Assembly (NCBI GenBank): GCA_024196135.1
Contig: JAMQCK010000007.1
Location: forward strand, 1-64,000
Source of the DNA: Pleurotus ostreatus/Saccharomyces cerevisiae fusant
Taxonomy: Eukaryota > Opisthokonta
Length of the DNA stretch: 64,000 nt
Reading direction: 5' to 3'
The notes beneath the pieces are model-generated. The model was given only the letters and a program-made list of their open reading frames with translations. It was not told the DNA's origin and made no database searches. Every line of letters begins with the position of its first letter. Position 1 is the first letter of the stretch. Made by a program: the position numbers and the translations under genes. Below are positions 46,084 to 57,922 of the stretch, piece by piece.

Positions 46084-46445
46084 ATACTGCAGTATGAGGC
46101 CTGGAGTACAGTAGGCGCGGTGATGATGGCAGGTGCAGAACGCGTGCGGTGTTCCGGCCCGGAGGCCGTTAGGAGATGGCAATCTCACGCTCAAGCGCCC
46201 ATGTTGTCGACTTCCACGGTACAGAGCGGACTTAGCCCACGGATGTCTCCCTTTCACTTTGAGCGGGCATCGGCAATGTACTCGTCAGGAACATGACGTT
46301 CGGGGCCCGCAGCGTACGCTATTCAAGGCCACAAGACCTTTATCCATGGGAAGCCTTGTCTGCCGAGGTAATTCGCAGCCAGCCGCGTCGACTCCGACTC
46401 GGCTTGTCTTAAACCTCCACGAACGAGATAGCGACTCGCATCGCC
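46084..46445. promoter_or_regulatory. divergent promoter of the RabGAP and CYP63-like genes
   Basis: A 362 bp interval between two head-to-head starts. It must serve both genes if the start assignments are right. No clear TATA box was found. Confidence 0.4.
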
Positions 46446-49071
46446 ATGGCTCGCATTCCTCCAGGCGTTCCCTACCTGGCAAAGGTTATCCCCCGCGTTG
46501 CAAAGCCCTTTGTTGTCGTCTTCGTCGCTCTCCTGCTCATCCGGAACTTCACCGACATCGCCCTCCCTAATTATATTGGGATTATCGCGTATGCGCTCGC
46601 GATTCCCGCAGTTCTCCTTTTCCGCTTGCTGCGCGAGGATCTTGCCATCTGGCGTGGTGCAGCCCGCGTTGGCGGCGTCTTCCCTCCCATCTGGCGCGAT
46701 GACTTCACGCCGGGCAGCATCTACACCGTGTTGAAGATGGCCAAGAGGTTCAGGACGAATGCGCCTTATCCAGGTACGCGCCCCTGCTCTGATTCTCTTC
46801 AGTGTAGAAGGCGCTCATAAAATGATCCGTTTGCAGGCGACATGCTGACTGAACATATCAAGATACTGGGCCCCTGCTTCTCTACCCGCACACTCTTCAC
46901 CTATCGGGTAGGTTATGAACCAGCCGCCTGCGATCATATGTTAAATTTCGGTCTCTGCAGGTCTTTACTATAGCCCCTGAGCACGTCAAGGTAAGTGTGG
47001 CCTTGACATGATTTGCGTGAGCAGTGGCCGACGAGAAGAATAGGCTATCCTCGCTACACAATTCGACGACTTCGAGAAAGGCATGAGATATCACCCACCA
47101 ATCTCGCCCTTGTCTAACACTACGCAGGAGAGCACCTTTGCGCTATTCTGCACCCTCTGCTCGGTGTTGGGGTGTTTGCTTCGGATGGTGAGCTCAAATC
47201 GCTGCACCTCGAGGGCTTTATTGACCAGAATGACACAGGCGATATGTGGAAGTACGCCCCGTCGATCACTTCTCTTATCACCCTATTGATTCTTATTACG
47301 CGCGCTCAGATTCCACCGCTCCATGACCCGCCCCTTCTTCACCCGCGACCGCATCGGCGACTTCGACAACTTTGACCGCCACGCCTCGGACGCCATTGCT
47401 CAGCTCCGCACGCGCCTCCGCGAGGGCCTGCCCGTCGACTTCCAGGACCTTGTCGGCCGCTTCACCATGGACTCTGCTACCGAATTCCTCTTCGGACACG
47501 ACGTACGCTCGCTGGCAGACGGGTTGCCGCGGCCGGCGAGCAGCTCACTCGCAACCGACCCCTCAGCTGCGACACAAGAATCGGAACTCAATTTCGTCAC
47601 GGCCTTTAACGACGCTCAACTGGCATGCGCCGGACGGATGCGCTTCGCGGAGCACTGGCCTTTATTTGAGATGGGGAAGGATCGGGTGGAGGGCCCGATG
47701 CGGGTCGTGCGTGCGCATATTGAGCCGATTTTGGCGGAGGCGCTGTTGAGGAAGGGCGAGCGGGAGGCGACTGGGGAGAAGAAGGCGGCGCCTGGGGAGC
47801 AGACGTTGCTGGAGCATCTGGTCGACTACACTGAGGGTAAGCCAGACACTAAGAGGCGTGGTGGGACAATGTTGACGAGAGCGCAGACATTAGCGTGATT
47901 CGGGACGAAATTCTAAACATCATGATCGCAGGTGCGTGCTGACTGGACCACCTTACAGACTCGATTTACCGACTCCTATACAGGCAGGGATACCACGGCG
48001 GCGACGCTGTCTATCATCGTGTACATGCTGGCGCAGGAACCGCAGGTTCTGCATCGTCTGCGTCAAGAAGTGCTAGACCAAGTTGGGAATTCGCGCCGTC
48101 CCACCTTGGACGACTTCAAGTACATGAAGTACATGCGAGCAGTCATCAACGGTACGTTCGCATACGATCTGGGTCGCAGTGCCCGGTCTGACTCCGTCGT
48201 CTAGAGACACTGCGGCTTTACCCCATTGTGTAAGTCTCGTCCCTACGTACGAACCCGTGGTTGGCTGACGACGCCCACCTAGGCCCTTCAACCTGAAGTG
48301 AGAGATATATCTCCTTTTCCTCGGCCTTCAAACTCACAAACCTTGTCTTGCAGATGCGCTACCAAGGACACCACCCTCCCCGCCCTCGAGCCAGGAGGCA
48401 AGCCCTTCTACATACCTAAGAACACCCGGTGAGGACTGCGTTGCCTCTTTCTGAAGTACTGCTCACACGGCCCGCAGTGTATCTTGGTCGGTTCTGCTCA
48501 TGCATCGCCGTAAGGATTTGTGGGGTCCCGACGCTGAGGAATTCGACCCCGACCGCTTCCTCGACGAGCGCCTGCACAAGTACCTGACACCGAATCCGTT
48601 CATCTTCCTCCCCTTCAACGGGGGTCCTCGTATCTGCCTCGGACAGCAGGTGCGTCTACTTCTCTCTTCCTTCACTCGCATTGCGCCATGAGCGCCCGCG
48701 CATGCATTGCTCACGCACACCACGCTCAGTTCGCCTACAACGAGATCTCCTTCTTCCTCGTCCGCCTGCTGCAGAACTTTTCAGGCATCAGGCTGGCACT
48801 TGGCGCGCAGCCACCCAAGTCGCTCGCGCCCGAGGAGTGGCTAGAGGGTGAAGGGAGGAAGGTGCGTTTCGTGCATGAGCGTTTGGACGGAGAGGTGCTG
48901 ACCATTCGACCAGACCAAGGAGAAGGTCAGGCTGCAGACGCACTTGACGATGAGTTTTGTGGTGAGTGCTGACCTCTTCATCTCGTTCATTGAAGGGGTT
49001 GTTGAACCGACTTGCAGGGCGGCCTCTGGGTGCGTATGACGGAGGCGGAGCAAGACGAAGGATCTGTTTGA
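46446..49071 (+). CDS. cytochrome P450, CYP63-like
   Basis: ER-anchored P450 resembling the basidiomycete CYP63 family, which in white-rot fungi is inducible and oxidises alkanes, fatty acids and aromatic xenobiotics. It starts [17 protein letters not shown], with two hydrophobic spans ('[12 protein letters not shown]', '[17 protein letters not shown]'). Signatures include '[13 protein letters not shown]', '[19 protein letters not shown]', '[13 protein letters not shown]', I-helix '[13 protein letters not shown]', ExxR in 'INETLRLYP', '[12 protein letters not shown]' and the haem loop '[17 protein letters not shown]'. More than a dozen exons are required, some of only 25-45 nt. The 3' end follows an intron after 'GEGRK' (GTGCGT..CTGAC..CAG), giving 'HLTMSFV' and '[17 protein letters not shown]', rather than reading through. 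It has about 620 residues. Confidence 0.87.
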
Positions 49072-49255
49072 TTTCTGGAGAGTATGCATGGTCTCTTTCG
49101 GCGTTAGCGTTATGAATGTACGATAGAGAATAGCTAGCCATCTACTTGAGAATGATGGTTTGGAGGGAAACGAAGTTTGGCATCGCTTGTTTATCCGGCC
49201 TTTGCCGAATTTCCACCAATAAAGTCAAATCGTCAGAGGCGAGTTGCCACCGGCC

Positions 49256-51181
49256 ATGACCATCATTTCGCGAGCACGGGGGCCATCATTCGAAGACCTT
49301 TCCAATGAGCTCCTCGAGCAGATAACCCAGTACATCCAACACTGGTCCAGGCTTCCTTCACGCCTCTCGGTCTATGGCGTTCTCTCGCGAGTCAGTCGCC
49401 GTTTGCGCGCGTTTGCCCTCCCGCTGTACTTCTCGACAATATGCATACCCGTGAAGATGGCAGCGCTTGACGCCTGCGTGATGAAACCGCGCCCTCTCAT
49501 GCGGTTGAATGCGCTGTTCGACAGCAATATCCGGTACAAACGATATGTCAAGTACGTACTCGGCCTTCAGACTTGATTTGTTTGAGGCCAAAGGATTCTG
49601 ACCGACGTAATGTTCTGTAGGAACCTCACTATCGGCTCGGGGACCTATCCAACTTCTCCATGGATCAATGTAGATCCTGATGCCACGGAGGGGCTCGGGC
49701 AGTACTCCTGCGAGTTCCTCGACATGCATCCGGCCTGCCCATGGGACCTGCGCAGCTTCGTGTCGCTCTCCGTCAGCTGTGGGCCGCCCCTGATACGGAT
49801 GCTTCATTCTAGCAGCCACTTGCGGATCCTCTCAGTGCGATGGCACGACGCGAGCTTTCCGGACCTGTCCCACTTCCCACAACTCGATACACTGCGATTG
49901 GTGGGGCAGCACTGCATCACCATATGCGAGGATCGGGGGAGGTACCTCACGAAGCCAACAAAACCTCATCCATCTCTCCGCTATTTGGCCGTTCACGGAG
50001 GTGTACACATACCGAGGAACTTCGTGGAAGAGCTGCACGAGCTGTACCCCCGTCTCCGCGTTCTCGTCGCCATGCAGGCTCCGTTCGCACCTCAGGATAT
50101 CCTCCATATGGTATCCAGGCATCACGACCTCGAGGAAGTCAGCGCGGAGTTTCAAGGTATAGACCTTGAGCCGCCACGGTGCCGACTGGACAATTTGGTC
50201 AACGTGATGTGTGGGCGAACGTATAGCTGGCCACCAGGACTACCTGCGACGATACCGGGGCCAGGACCGTCGCACGCTGCGAACAAATGGGCCAGGATTG
50301 AGGTGGTTGGATTCGCATTCGTGCGGAAGAGACGTGGCTCGGATCCGAGTCAGTACGGGGAACCGCCCTACAACGTCAGCTCCCTGGCTCTACGATGCAC
50401 TTCCCAGGAATCAGAGAACCAGAGGATGCTCGATACGCTACGTACCCTGCTCGTAAACCCCGTTGGGTTTCCCTACAAACGTATTCGGCACCTCTCAGTA
50501 TCCGTCCACGAGCCCGGTTTTTGTAGAGATAGGTACGTGGAGGATTTCTTGGTAAGTGCTTTTGATGCCCTCGGATGACTTGCCTCAACTCATGGCATGG
50601 GTATCTGACAGGCAAAGTTGGGTACCGTGCTTGCACACTGGCCCGTGATAGAGACATTCACCCTGCATCACGACATCGTTGACAAGCAATGGCCGGAAGG
50701 GGCAGGAGTTCCCGTCCTCGACGACGCGGACATCCCGAGCCAGATATCCGACGTGTATTACGGGAGTAATCGAACGCTCGATGATTGTCTCGCCTACCTG
50801 GACGATGATGCCATCGAGAAGGTGGTAGAGGAGCTCAGTCGTATCCTCGGCCGGGAAGTCAGCATTTGTGATGGGGATATCGACATCGACAAGTTGTGGA
50901 TGGAGCGGAACGAGCGCACGATGGAGCGCGCGGTTCGTAAACTAGCCCAAAGGTGCACCACTTTGCGCAAGTTTCATTGGTTCGTATGTCCATTGGGTAC
51001 ACTCACGTCTTGGGCATATCGAATACTACGCGGCGAAGATCCACGAAGGCCAACGGTGATGGGGCGGAGATCCTATGAGGGGTGTCTTTCTGGCGAACTG
51101 TTCCCATTTACGGCAGTGGTGGGTCAGGAATTGCGTGCTGCGAAGGATGGGTGGACACAGCGATCTAGGTATCCATGTTGA
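49256..51181 (+). CDS. F-box protein, local family member F4
   Basis: The F-box is 'FEDLSNELLEQITQYI' with 'YGVLSRVSRRLRAFALPLYF'. The first intron follows 'RYKRYVK', the same place as in F3 and F5. The middle contains 'FPDLSHFPQLDTLRLVGQ', 'SLRYLAVHGGVHIPRNF' and 'LYPRLRVLVAMQAPFAPQD'. The second intron follows 'YVEDFL', and the last exon opens 'AKLGTVLAHWPVIETFTLHH', continues 'IDKLWMERNERTMERAVRKL' and ends 'FPFTAVVGQELRAAKDGW' plus a short basic tail. The start is the ATG at 49256 (MTIISRARGP). It has about 600 residues. F5 lies only 150 bp downstream on the same strand, so the pair looks like a recent tandem duplication. Confidence 0.83.
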
Positions 51182-51331
51182 GATCTTACTAGACCTATTC
51201 ACAATGTAGGACGCAACGTTTGAATGGGACTCTGTGCGTCTTGAACTCGAAGCAGGCCAGATATTGCGCGACCAGTCACGGTCCGACATCCGCCCTCATC
51301 CGCCGCTTGTCCTAAACCATCACATGCAGAA

Positions 51332-53263
51332 ATGCCTCCCACTCTGGATGACCTTCCCAACGAACTGCTGGACCACATGACGCAGTACATCGAGCACTGG
51401 TCGCTGCTTCCATCGCGACTATCAGTCTACGGCATCTTATCTGGCGTAAACCGGCGTCTGCGCGCCTTCGCGTTACCCAAATACTTCGCTAATGTGTGCT
51501 TGCCCGTACGGGTCACAAGCGAGCGCTGGCAACTGTACGGTCTTGAGCCAGGTCTTTTGGGGAGATTGGACGCGCTATTGAGCAGTCATACGTCGTATAA
51601 AATGTGTATAAGGTGACTAAGTCCATCCACGCAAGTATCCGCTCAAAGTGCTGAGCGTGCATCTAGGCATATAAACGTCGGCCCAAGGCAGTATCCATCG
51701 ATGACTTTGGAATGGCCAGCTCGCCCCGAGTTGTCATACTACGCAAAAGGTCAACACGCTGACACCAAAGAATGCTTCTGGGACTACTTCGACTCCGAGC
51801 AGACGTCCGACGCTCCATGGAATTTACTGAGCTTTGTGTCATTCGCTACTCACTTCGGCCCTTCCACACTTCCTTTCCTCTACTCTTGCGAAAACTTGCG
51901 TCGCCTGTGCATACGCTGGGACGACCAGGAGTTCCCAGACCTTTCTCGCTTTCCTCGCCTCGAAGAAGCGCGACTGGAAGGACGGGCGATATCTCGCGCC
52001 GAATATATGCGCACGTGGTATCGTGCACCCCTCGCGAAGCCGTGCGTATCCTTAGAAAGCCTGGCCCTTCACGGAGGAGTAGCGATCCCGTTCAACTTCG
52101 TGAAACATCTGCACGAGTTGTATCCTAATCTGCGCGTCCTCTCCGTAATCCGGGCCGCCCTGGCTGCACAGGATGCTTTGCACTCTGTCGGAAAGCACCT
52201 CGTGCTGGGGGAGGTCAACGCGCAATTCGTGCCGGGGGATGCGATGCGCACGTGCCTGTTGGAGAACCTCGTGAAGATCATATCTGGCCGCGAACGAGAC
52301 TGGCCTTTCGACATTTCAGCTGGAACGAATGTTTTCTCGCCGGTAGAGGGACGACATGCTGACTGGACAGAACTCATTGTCAGCGGCTTCGCATTTGCCC
52401 GCGAAAGGCGGACGGCACCACACGCGTCGGACCACGATCCGCTCTACGACATCACGTCTCTGACGCTACAGTACATCGAGGCTGAGTACCAGCCAGGACG
52501 CTTCGACATACTCTTAGCCTTGCTCCAGACATCCGCGGAATTCCCCTATAAGCCCATTCGCCATCTGGCTTTCTCCTGCTACGACGAAGGCCTCCCTCAC
52601 ATCCGTCCAGTTGACGATTTCTTGGTAAGTGGACCCAAGCCTGTCACGTACCCCTTGCATCGCTCATCTCTTTGGCTCCAGGCCCACCTTGGAGTACTCC
52701 TCCCAGACTGGGACTCGCTTGAGACGTTCACGCTGCACCATGATCTCACTGAGAAATCATGGCCTCACAGAATTGGCGAATACGTTCCGGTCCTTGACGA
52801 TATGTATGTCCCCACCGACAGGGCCATGTTGGAGGGCTTCGATCGTGCATTGTGGTCCTGCTTGCAGCATCTGCCGCAGCGGCAGAAGAAGCCCGTTCTC
52901 GAGGAGCTAGGGCGCATCACCGGTCGCGAGATCGATCTGGACGAAGATAACAAGGACATTGACATCGACGGCTTGTGGCTCCACCGCCACGAACAAACTG
53001 TTACTCGCGGCGTGCGCGCACTGGCGGATAGGTGCCCCAAGTTGCGAAAATGCCGACTGTACGTCGATTCGCATTGGCATGAGACGTCCTTGGCGTACAC
53101 GATCCGTCGTGTCGACGGAGGGTCTCGATGCAAGGCATTCCTACAAGCGTCATGGCCGGATTGCTTGTCGGGAGAGACGGCGCCATTCCTGACGCTCGTA
53201 GGGAAGGAGCTGCGCGCTGCCAAGCAGGCATGGGTTAGAGACCGTGATCGATGGTCGTTCTGA
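51332..53263 (+). CDS. F-box protein, local family member F5
   Basis: Closest in layout to F4. It starts MPPTLDDLPNELLDHMTQYI, with 'YGILSGVNRRLRAFALPKYF' completing the F-box. The first intron lies near 51603-51666. The middle holds 'PWNLLSFVSFATHFGPSTL', 'FPDLSRFPRLEEARLEGR', 'SLESLALHGGVAIPFNF' and 'LYPNLRVLSVIRAALAAQD'. The intron after 'VDDFL' is read through by a single open frame, but the GTAAGT donor and CAG acceptor match the other members. The last exon continues 'AHLGVLLPDWDSLETFTLHH', 'IDGLWLHRHEQTVTRGVRAL' and ends 'PFLTLVGKELRAAKQAW'. It is convergent with the ubiquitin protease gene. The SCF role is inferred. Confidence 0.83.
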
Positions 53264-53602
53264 GCCTGTGTAGTTCTGTAGTCGACAGCATCGCACCCAA
53301 AGTGATGATCATGTCTGAATTCCATCCAAAGTCGCATTCAAAGTGCGATGAGGCATGTGCTGCGTAAGAAATAACGTTACACTCCAAAGGTCCTATAGGT
53401 AAATAATGCTCTAAAATACAGATGATAGCTGATATGAACGCAAAGATGAACGAGTTGTGCGGCGTAAGGGATTACCATGAGATGTGCATATTCTACAAGG
53501 AAGGTTCTGATAGACCATAACAGCCTACATCAGATACGATGTCGGGGCAGAGCAGCCCGCGACGCGCGGCGTAAAAGCCAGGGAGGTTTGGGGCGTAATA
53601 GC
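53264..53602. other. 3' intergenic between F5 and the ubiquitin protease
   Basis: AT-richer spacer between two convergent genes. No gene was seen. Confidence 0.5.
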
Positions 53603-56600
53603 CTACAAGGCCTTCACCCTCTTGTAAAACAGTACATAGGCCTTCTGACTCTGCAAGAAAGAGGGTTCATCAGTACGGATACCAGCGAGAACGAGGTTTC
53701 TCCACGTACAACCACTTGTCTCGAATCGGGCAACTCTTTGGTGACACTATCATCGCAGTAGTACCAGCGACCTCCAGAAGAGATGGACGCCGTGTCTGCG
53801 TCAAACAGGTCAATCTGGTATCCACGCAGCCGAGGTCCAAGATACTACTCACAATGGCCGCTGCTCAGATTGCCGAAGTGATTGGTGGCCCCGTAGAGGT
53901 CGTACTTGTACGGCGGCAGTTGGGTCCGTGGATCCTCGGGCGACGTCGAAGCGCCGTTCAGCTGGCTCTTGTCCGCGCCAGAGGGTAGAGGTGGCGGCAT
54001 GTACGACGTCAAATCCAAGCCTTTGACGGGGAAGTCGACGAAGGTGTCGATCTTGTCCGAGAACCGGCCGTGCGCCTCGAAGCGCTTGAGATGAATGACG
54101 AGGACGGGCGGGAGACGAGCAAGCATGAGCGACTTGCTGGCGCTGCGCTTCGTCTTGCATCGCGGACAGTCCCTGGAGCAGCGGTTGAGATGATGTATGC
54201 ACGACAAAGACGATAGACTGACCATGCATCGTCCTTCTCCAGCGTCTCCGAATTGAAGAATGCATCCAGGCATTGCTTGAGATGCGCTTTTCCGCCGGCC
54301 CTTGCATGTGGCACAGGCAGCGACAGGATCGAGAACGTGTTGTATGTGGTCGACGTCTATGATGGTCATCAGCGAACCAGCAACAGAAAAAGCAACATGT
54401 ACTAACCTGACCGCATGTCAAGCACTTCACCTGGTTTCGTAGCTGTCCCTGGAAGTAGTCCACGATGATACTGTCGTTCCGCAACCGCCACGCCTGCCAC
54501 TCCTGCTCGCTCGCAATCTGCGGCGGCAAGCGCTCGAGTTCAGCTTCTTGCTCCGGCGTTCGCGTGTAGTTCTCGCGCTTCAAGATGCGGTTGAGGTCCT
54601 CATGAATGCCATCGAGCAGGAAGCTCAGGAACTCTTGCGAGTCATGCTGGTCGGAGCCCTTGTACTGCTCATTAATGGCTCGGATGGCCCGCTGCACGAT
54701 AGCTTGAGCCCGAACGTCGCACACATCAAAGGAGCAAACAACGAACCATGAACTCGCTAGGTATAAGCTGCGATTCACTTGACCACATCTGGTGCACGAG
54801 CGCCGCAAACGCCGCAGAGAGCACACCCTTGCTGCCCATCGTGTTGTGCATGTTGATAGCGTTCTTCCATCGGGTGTCTGTCGCGGGTGGCAATAAGCAT
54901 AAACAACATCACTCAGAGCATCCCCACTCACCCTTGAAGAACTGCGCAAACGGAATTGTTGCACTCAAGCACTGCAGCGGCGCATTCGCATAGCAGGTAT
55001 TCCCCAGGTTCTTCAGCCCCGACACCCCAACCTTGTCGTCTCCCCAGAACACCACCGGGTATTGCGAGCTGATTCTGGGCGGGCCAATGGCAGGGATAAG
55101 CGAGAACGAAGGCCTTTGTTGATTCAGCCACGGCCGGCTCGCTTGCCGTTCGAGCGCTGGCGAGGCCGCCGCGGGCGGCGGGCGAATCGGCTGCGAAGAA
55201 GCGAGCTCAGGGTAGTCGATCTGCCGGCTAGGCAAATTCATGAGCGCCTCCTGGGACTGGTCGATGTAGTCGCTGCGCCTGCGAGTCATGGCTGGGATGG
55301 ACGCTTGAGGCGGCGAGGCGATGTCCATGCCGTTTTGGGAAGAGACGAAGGAGGTAGAGCTTCCGGGGCCCATGGCAGAGGTGCGCGGGTATTGCGGGTA
55401 TGTGATGGTGCCACCACCAGACATGGAGTAGGACAACATGGGTGCTGGAGCGACGATCTGCTAGCGTTGAGCGGCAGCTCTCGGCGTAAATCGGGCACCA
55501 CTTACGTTGTTACCAGTCGTCGAGATAGACTGCCTTATTGCGGGTCGTCGTGCCAATGGCATCTGGGAAGTCATTCCGTTCGTAGAAGGTTCCGCGGGTG
55601 AGCTGAACATGCGTAAGTATTTTGTAGACCAGTGTAAAGAGTTCACGCACCGCATGTGCCCAGCGGACTGATCAAGCGAATAATGCGAACGGTGCTCCTG
55701 TATCGTGGGTGGTATAGAGCCCGATATGGACGGGCTCGTACCCGAATGCGTATCCGCCCGCGACCGATACAATGTACGACTGTCGAACGCCGGAGGATTG
55801 GAAGAAGACGAAGGCAGGGGTGGAGAGGCAATGCCATTGCTGGACGGTGTCTTGGAGATGGGCGTAGAGGCCGAAGGGGTCAAGGAAGTCGATGCCAGGG
55901 CCTCCGACGGGGATGACCCGCTATCAAGCTCTGCCGCTCCGAAATCCTTGCGCCACGCCTCGATGCCGCCGACAAGCATCATGGGAGGTCGCTTGAGAGT
56001 CTTCGGGCCTGTGTATGTGGTGTAGATCGCCTCATACAGCACATATAACGGCGAGCCGCGGTCGAAGGATGTGGAATTGTTGTCGTACATAACGACCAGG
56101 TCGAACTTCTCGCGCATACGGAAGCAGGATAGCTGCACACCCGCGGAGACATTCAACGCATCGTCGATGGTATCAGCGCTCACACTGCAGTGCATGGATG
56201 AGCAAAGACGGAATAGCAGATCAAGACGGCGACGTACTTGGAGCGCTGCAGGATGATAGGTTCGATGCATACGATGGCGCTGGCCTTGATGTGTTCCCGT
56301 TCGAAATCGGCCTGATTGCGAACATCGATGAGTAATACTTTCCGCTCTCGCAAGTATGCGCGCAGGTCCTTTGGTGTCGTCGCGTTCGTCTTGGGTATGT
56401 CGATGGGGCTGGCTCGTGTTGATGGTGTGTTGTTGATCGAGAGATTAGATGGTTTGCGGGGTATAGGTGGCTTCGATGGTGACGCAGGACGACTGGTGAA
56501 GGTATTGACTGTCGGAGGAATGGGGGTACTAGACGGACGCTCTATGGACAGCGGGAGGTTCTTGAGGGAGAAAGACGGTGATACTTTGGAGTCACCGGTT

Positions 56601-57632
56601 CGATGATCCCTATGTGACCCTGTCGATCCGTTGCTGACGCCTGTTGGGACAGACGGTAGGCCAAAGCTCTCGTCCAGCTCGTCGATGGATGGGAAGTTGG
56701 TGGAGAACTCGGATATCGATTGTGAGTAGGTGGGGATTAGCGGAGATGAAGATGGTGACGAGGTGGGGGAAGGCGGTCCCAGGGTAGAGGGTGGGACGAA
56801 AGCATGTGTTGGCGACGCAAACGTGACAGGAGGATTTGAGTTCAACGACGTGGGTTTGAGGGGTGGCGATGATATACTGGCGAAGGAACCAGCAGTATTC
56901 TGCACGGAAAGCCGCCTGGGAGATGTAGGTGGAGTGGGAGCAGGCTTTGATGGTACAGAAGGTCGTCCATTCGAGACGTTGAGCCCGTTTTCTTTCAGGG
57001 CGCGCACGCGATCCGCTATGCTCTTCGGAGCATCGCTAGCATCATTAGACCTGCGAATGGGTGAGAGTGGGGGATGGGTACACAGCGAACGGCGCACGCT
57101 GACGATTGCTCGATGGTCCGGAGCTTCTCCTCAATGGAGCGTATCTTCGGTGCTAGGTCCTTGTAATCGTGCTGGGGCTCTGGTCAACCGACTTGAGCCA
57201 GAAAGAAGACGACAAGCAACGCACCTCGATGTAACTCTTGACCTCCATCATGAGTACACCACCCTTGTCCTTCTTCTCCTCCAGCAGGTCTTTATGATCC
57301 AGAGTACGGAGCGCAAGAGCTACAGCCTTCGCATACGCGCTGAGGGCCTCCTTCAGCTCGCCTCTCGCTTCGTGGTCCTTGCCCTTCTGGGTCTGCGTGC
57401 GCGCAGACCTGAGCAGGGATATACCAGAGGCACCCCTCGTCTCCTTGATCACCGCGTCCTGCGCAATCTTTTTGATCTCGTTGATAGAGTCATCTTCATC
57501 CGACCGTCGGGAGCCGCTGGCAGGGGACGCGGAGTTGGTCGACTTGGACGAGGACGCGAGAGCCGGTGATGAGGGACCAGCGGAAGAGGGGATGCCGGTT
57601 GGAGGGCTGGGGAGAACAGAAATGCCAGGCAT
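53603..57632 (-). CDS. ubiquitin-specific protease with rhodanese domain (Doa4/Ubp4/USP8 type)
   Basis: Deubiquitinase of roughly 1,150-1,200 residues acting at endosomes. The N-terminal helical region ('INEIKKIAQDAVIKETRG', 'ELKEALSAYAKAVALALRTL') resembles a MIT/USP8-dimerisation module. A long Ser/Pro-rich linker follows, then a rhodanese-like domain ('LRAYLRERKVLLIDVRNQAD', 'VGGIEAWRKDFG'). The USP core has the Cys box 'GLKNLGNTCYANAPLQCL', 'GSDQHDSQEFLSFLLDGIHE', zinc-ribbon cysteines ('CLTCG', 'CPRCKTKR'), 'PPVLVIHLKRFE' and the His box 'HFGNLSSGHYTA' with 'WYYCDD' and final 'AYVLFYKRVKAL'. All catalytic positions are present. The Cys box has Ala-Asn-Ala where most USPs have Met-Asn-Ser. 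The gene is minus strand and just downstream of the Snt2-like gene. Confidence 0.9.
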
Positions 57633-57922
57633 GGCTGGCGCCGTCGTCTAATCCAAGAGAACACTTGATTGTAAGCTCACCGTCGGCGTCGACGACGAGG
57701 GTCAAGACTCAGCACCTGTTTTGCTTTGTTTGTCCGATACCGCCACATATACCTTCGTGTTCGGCACTGGTTGGTTTTATTCGCAGCAATTGCGAGGGAG
57801 GATGTACGGCTCAAGCGCTTCAAGGACGATGATAAATAGAACTACGACAGCAATATACACATGCTCAGACCAAAGTTGATAGTCCCAGGTTACGCTGATC
57901 TCCGAGTTAACCAGTGACCGGG

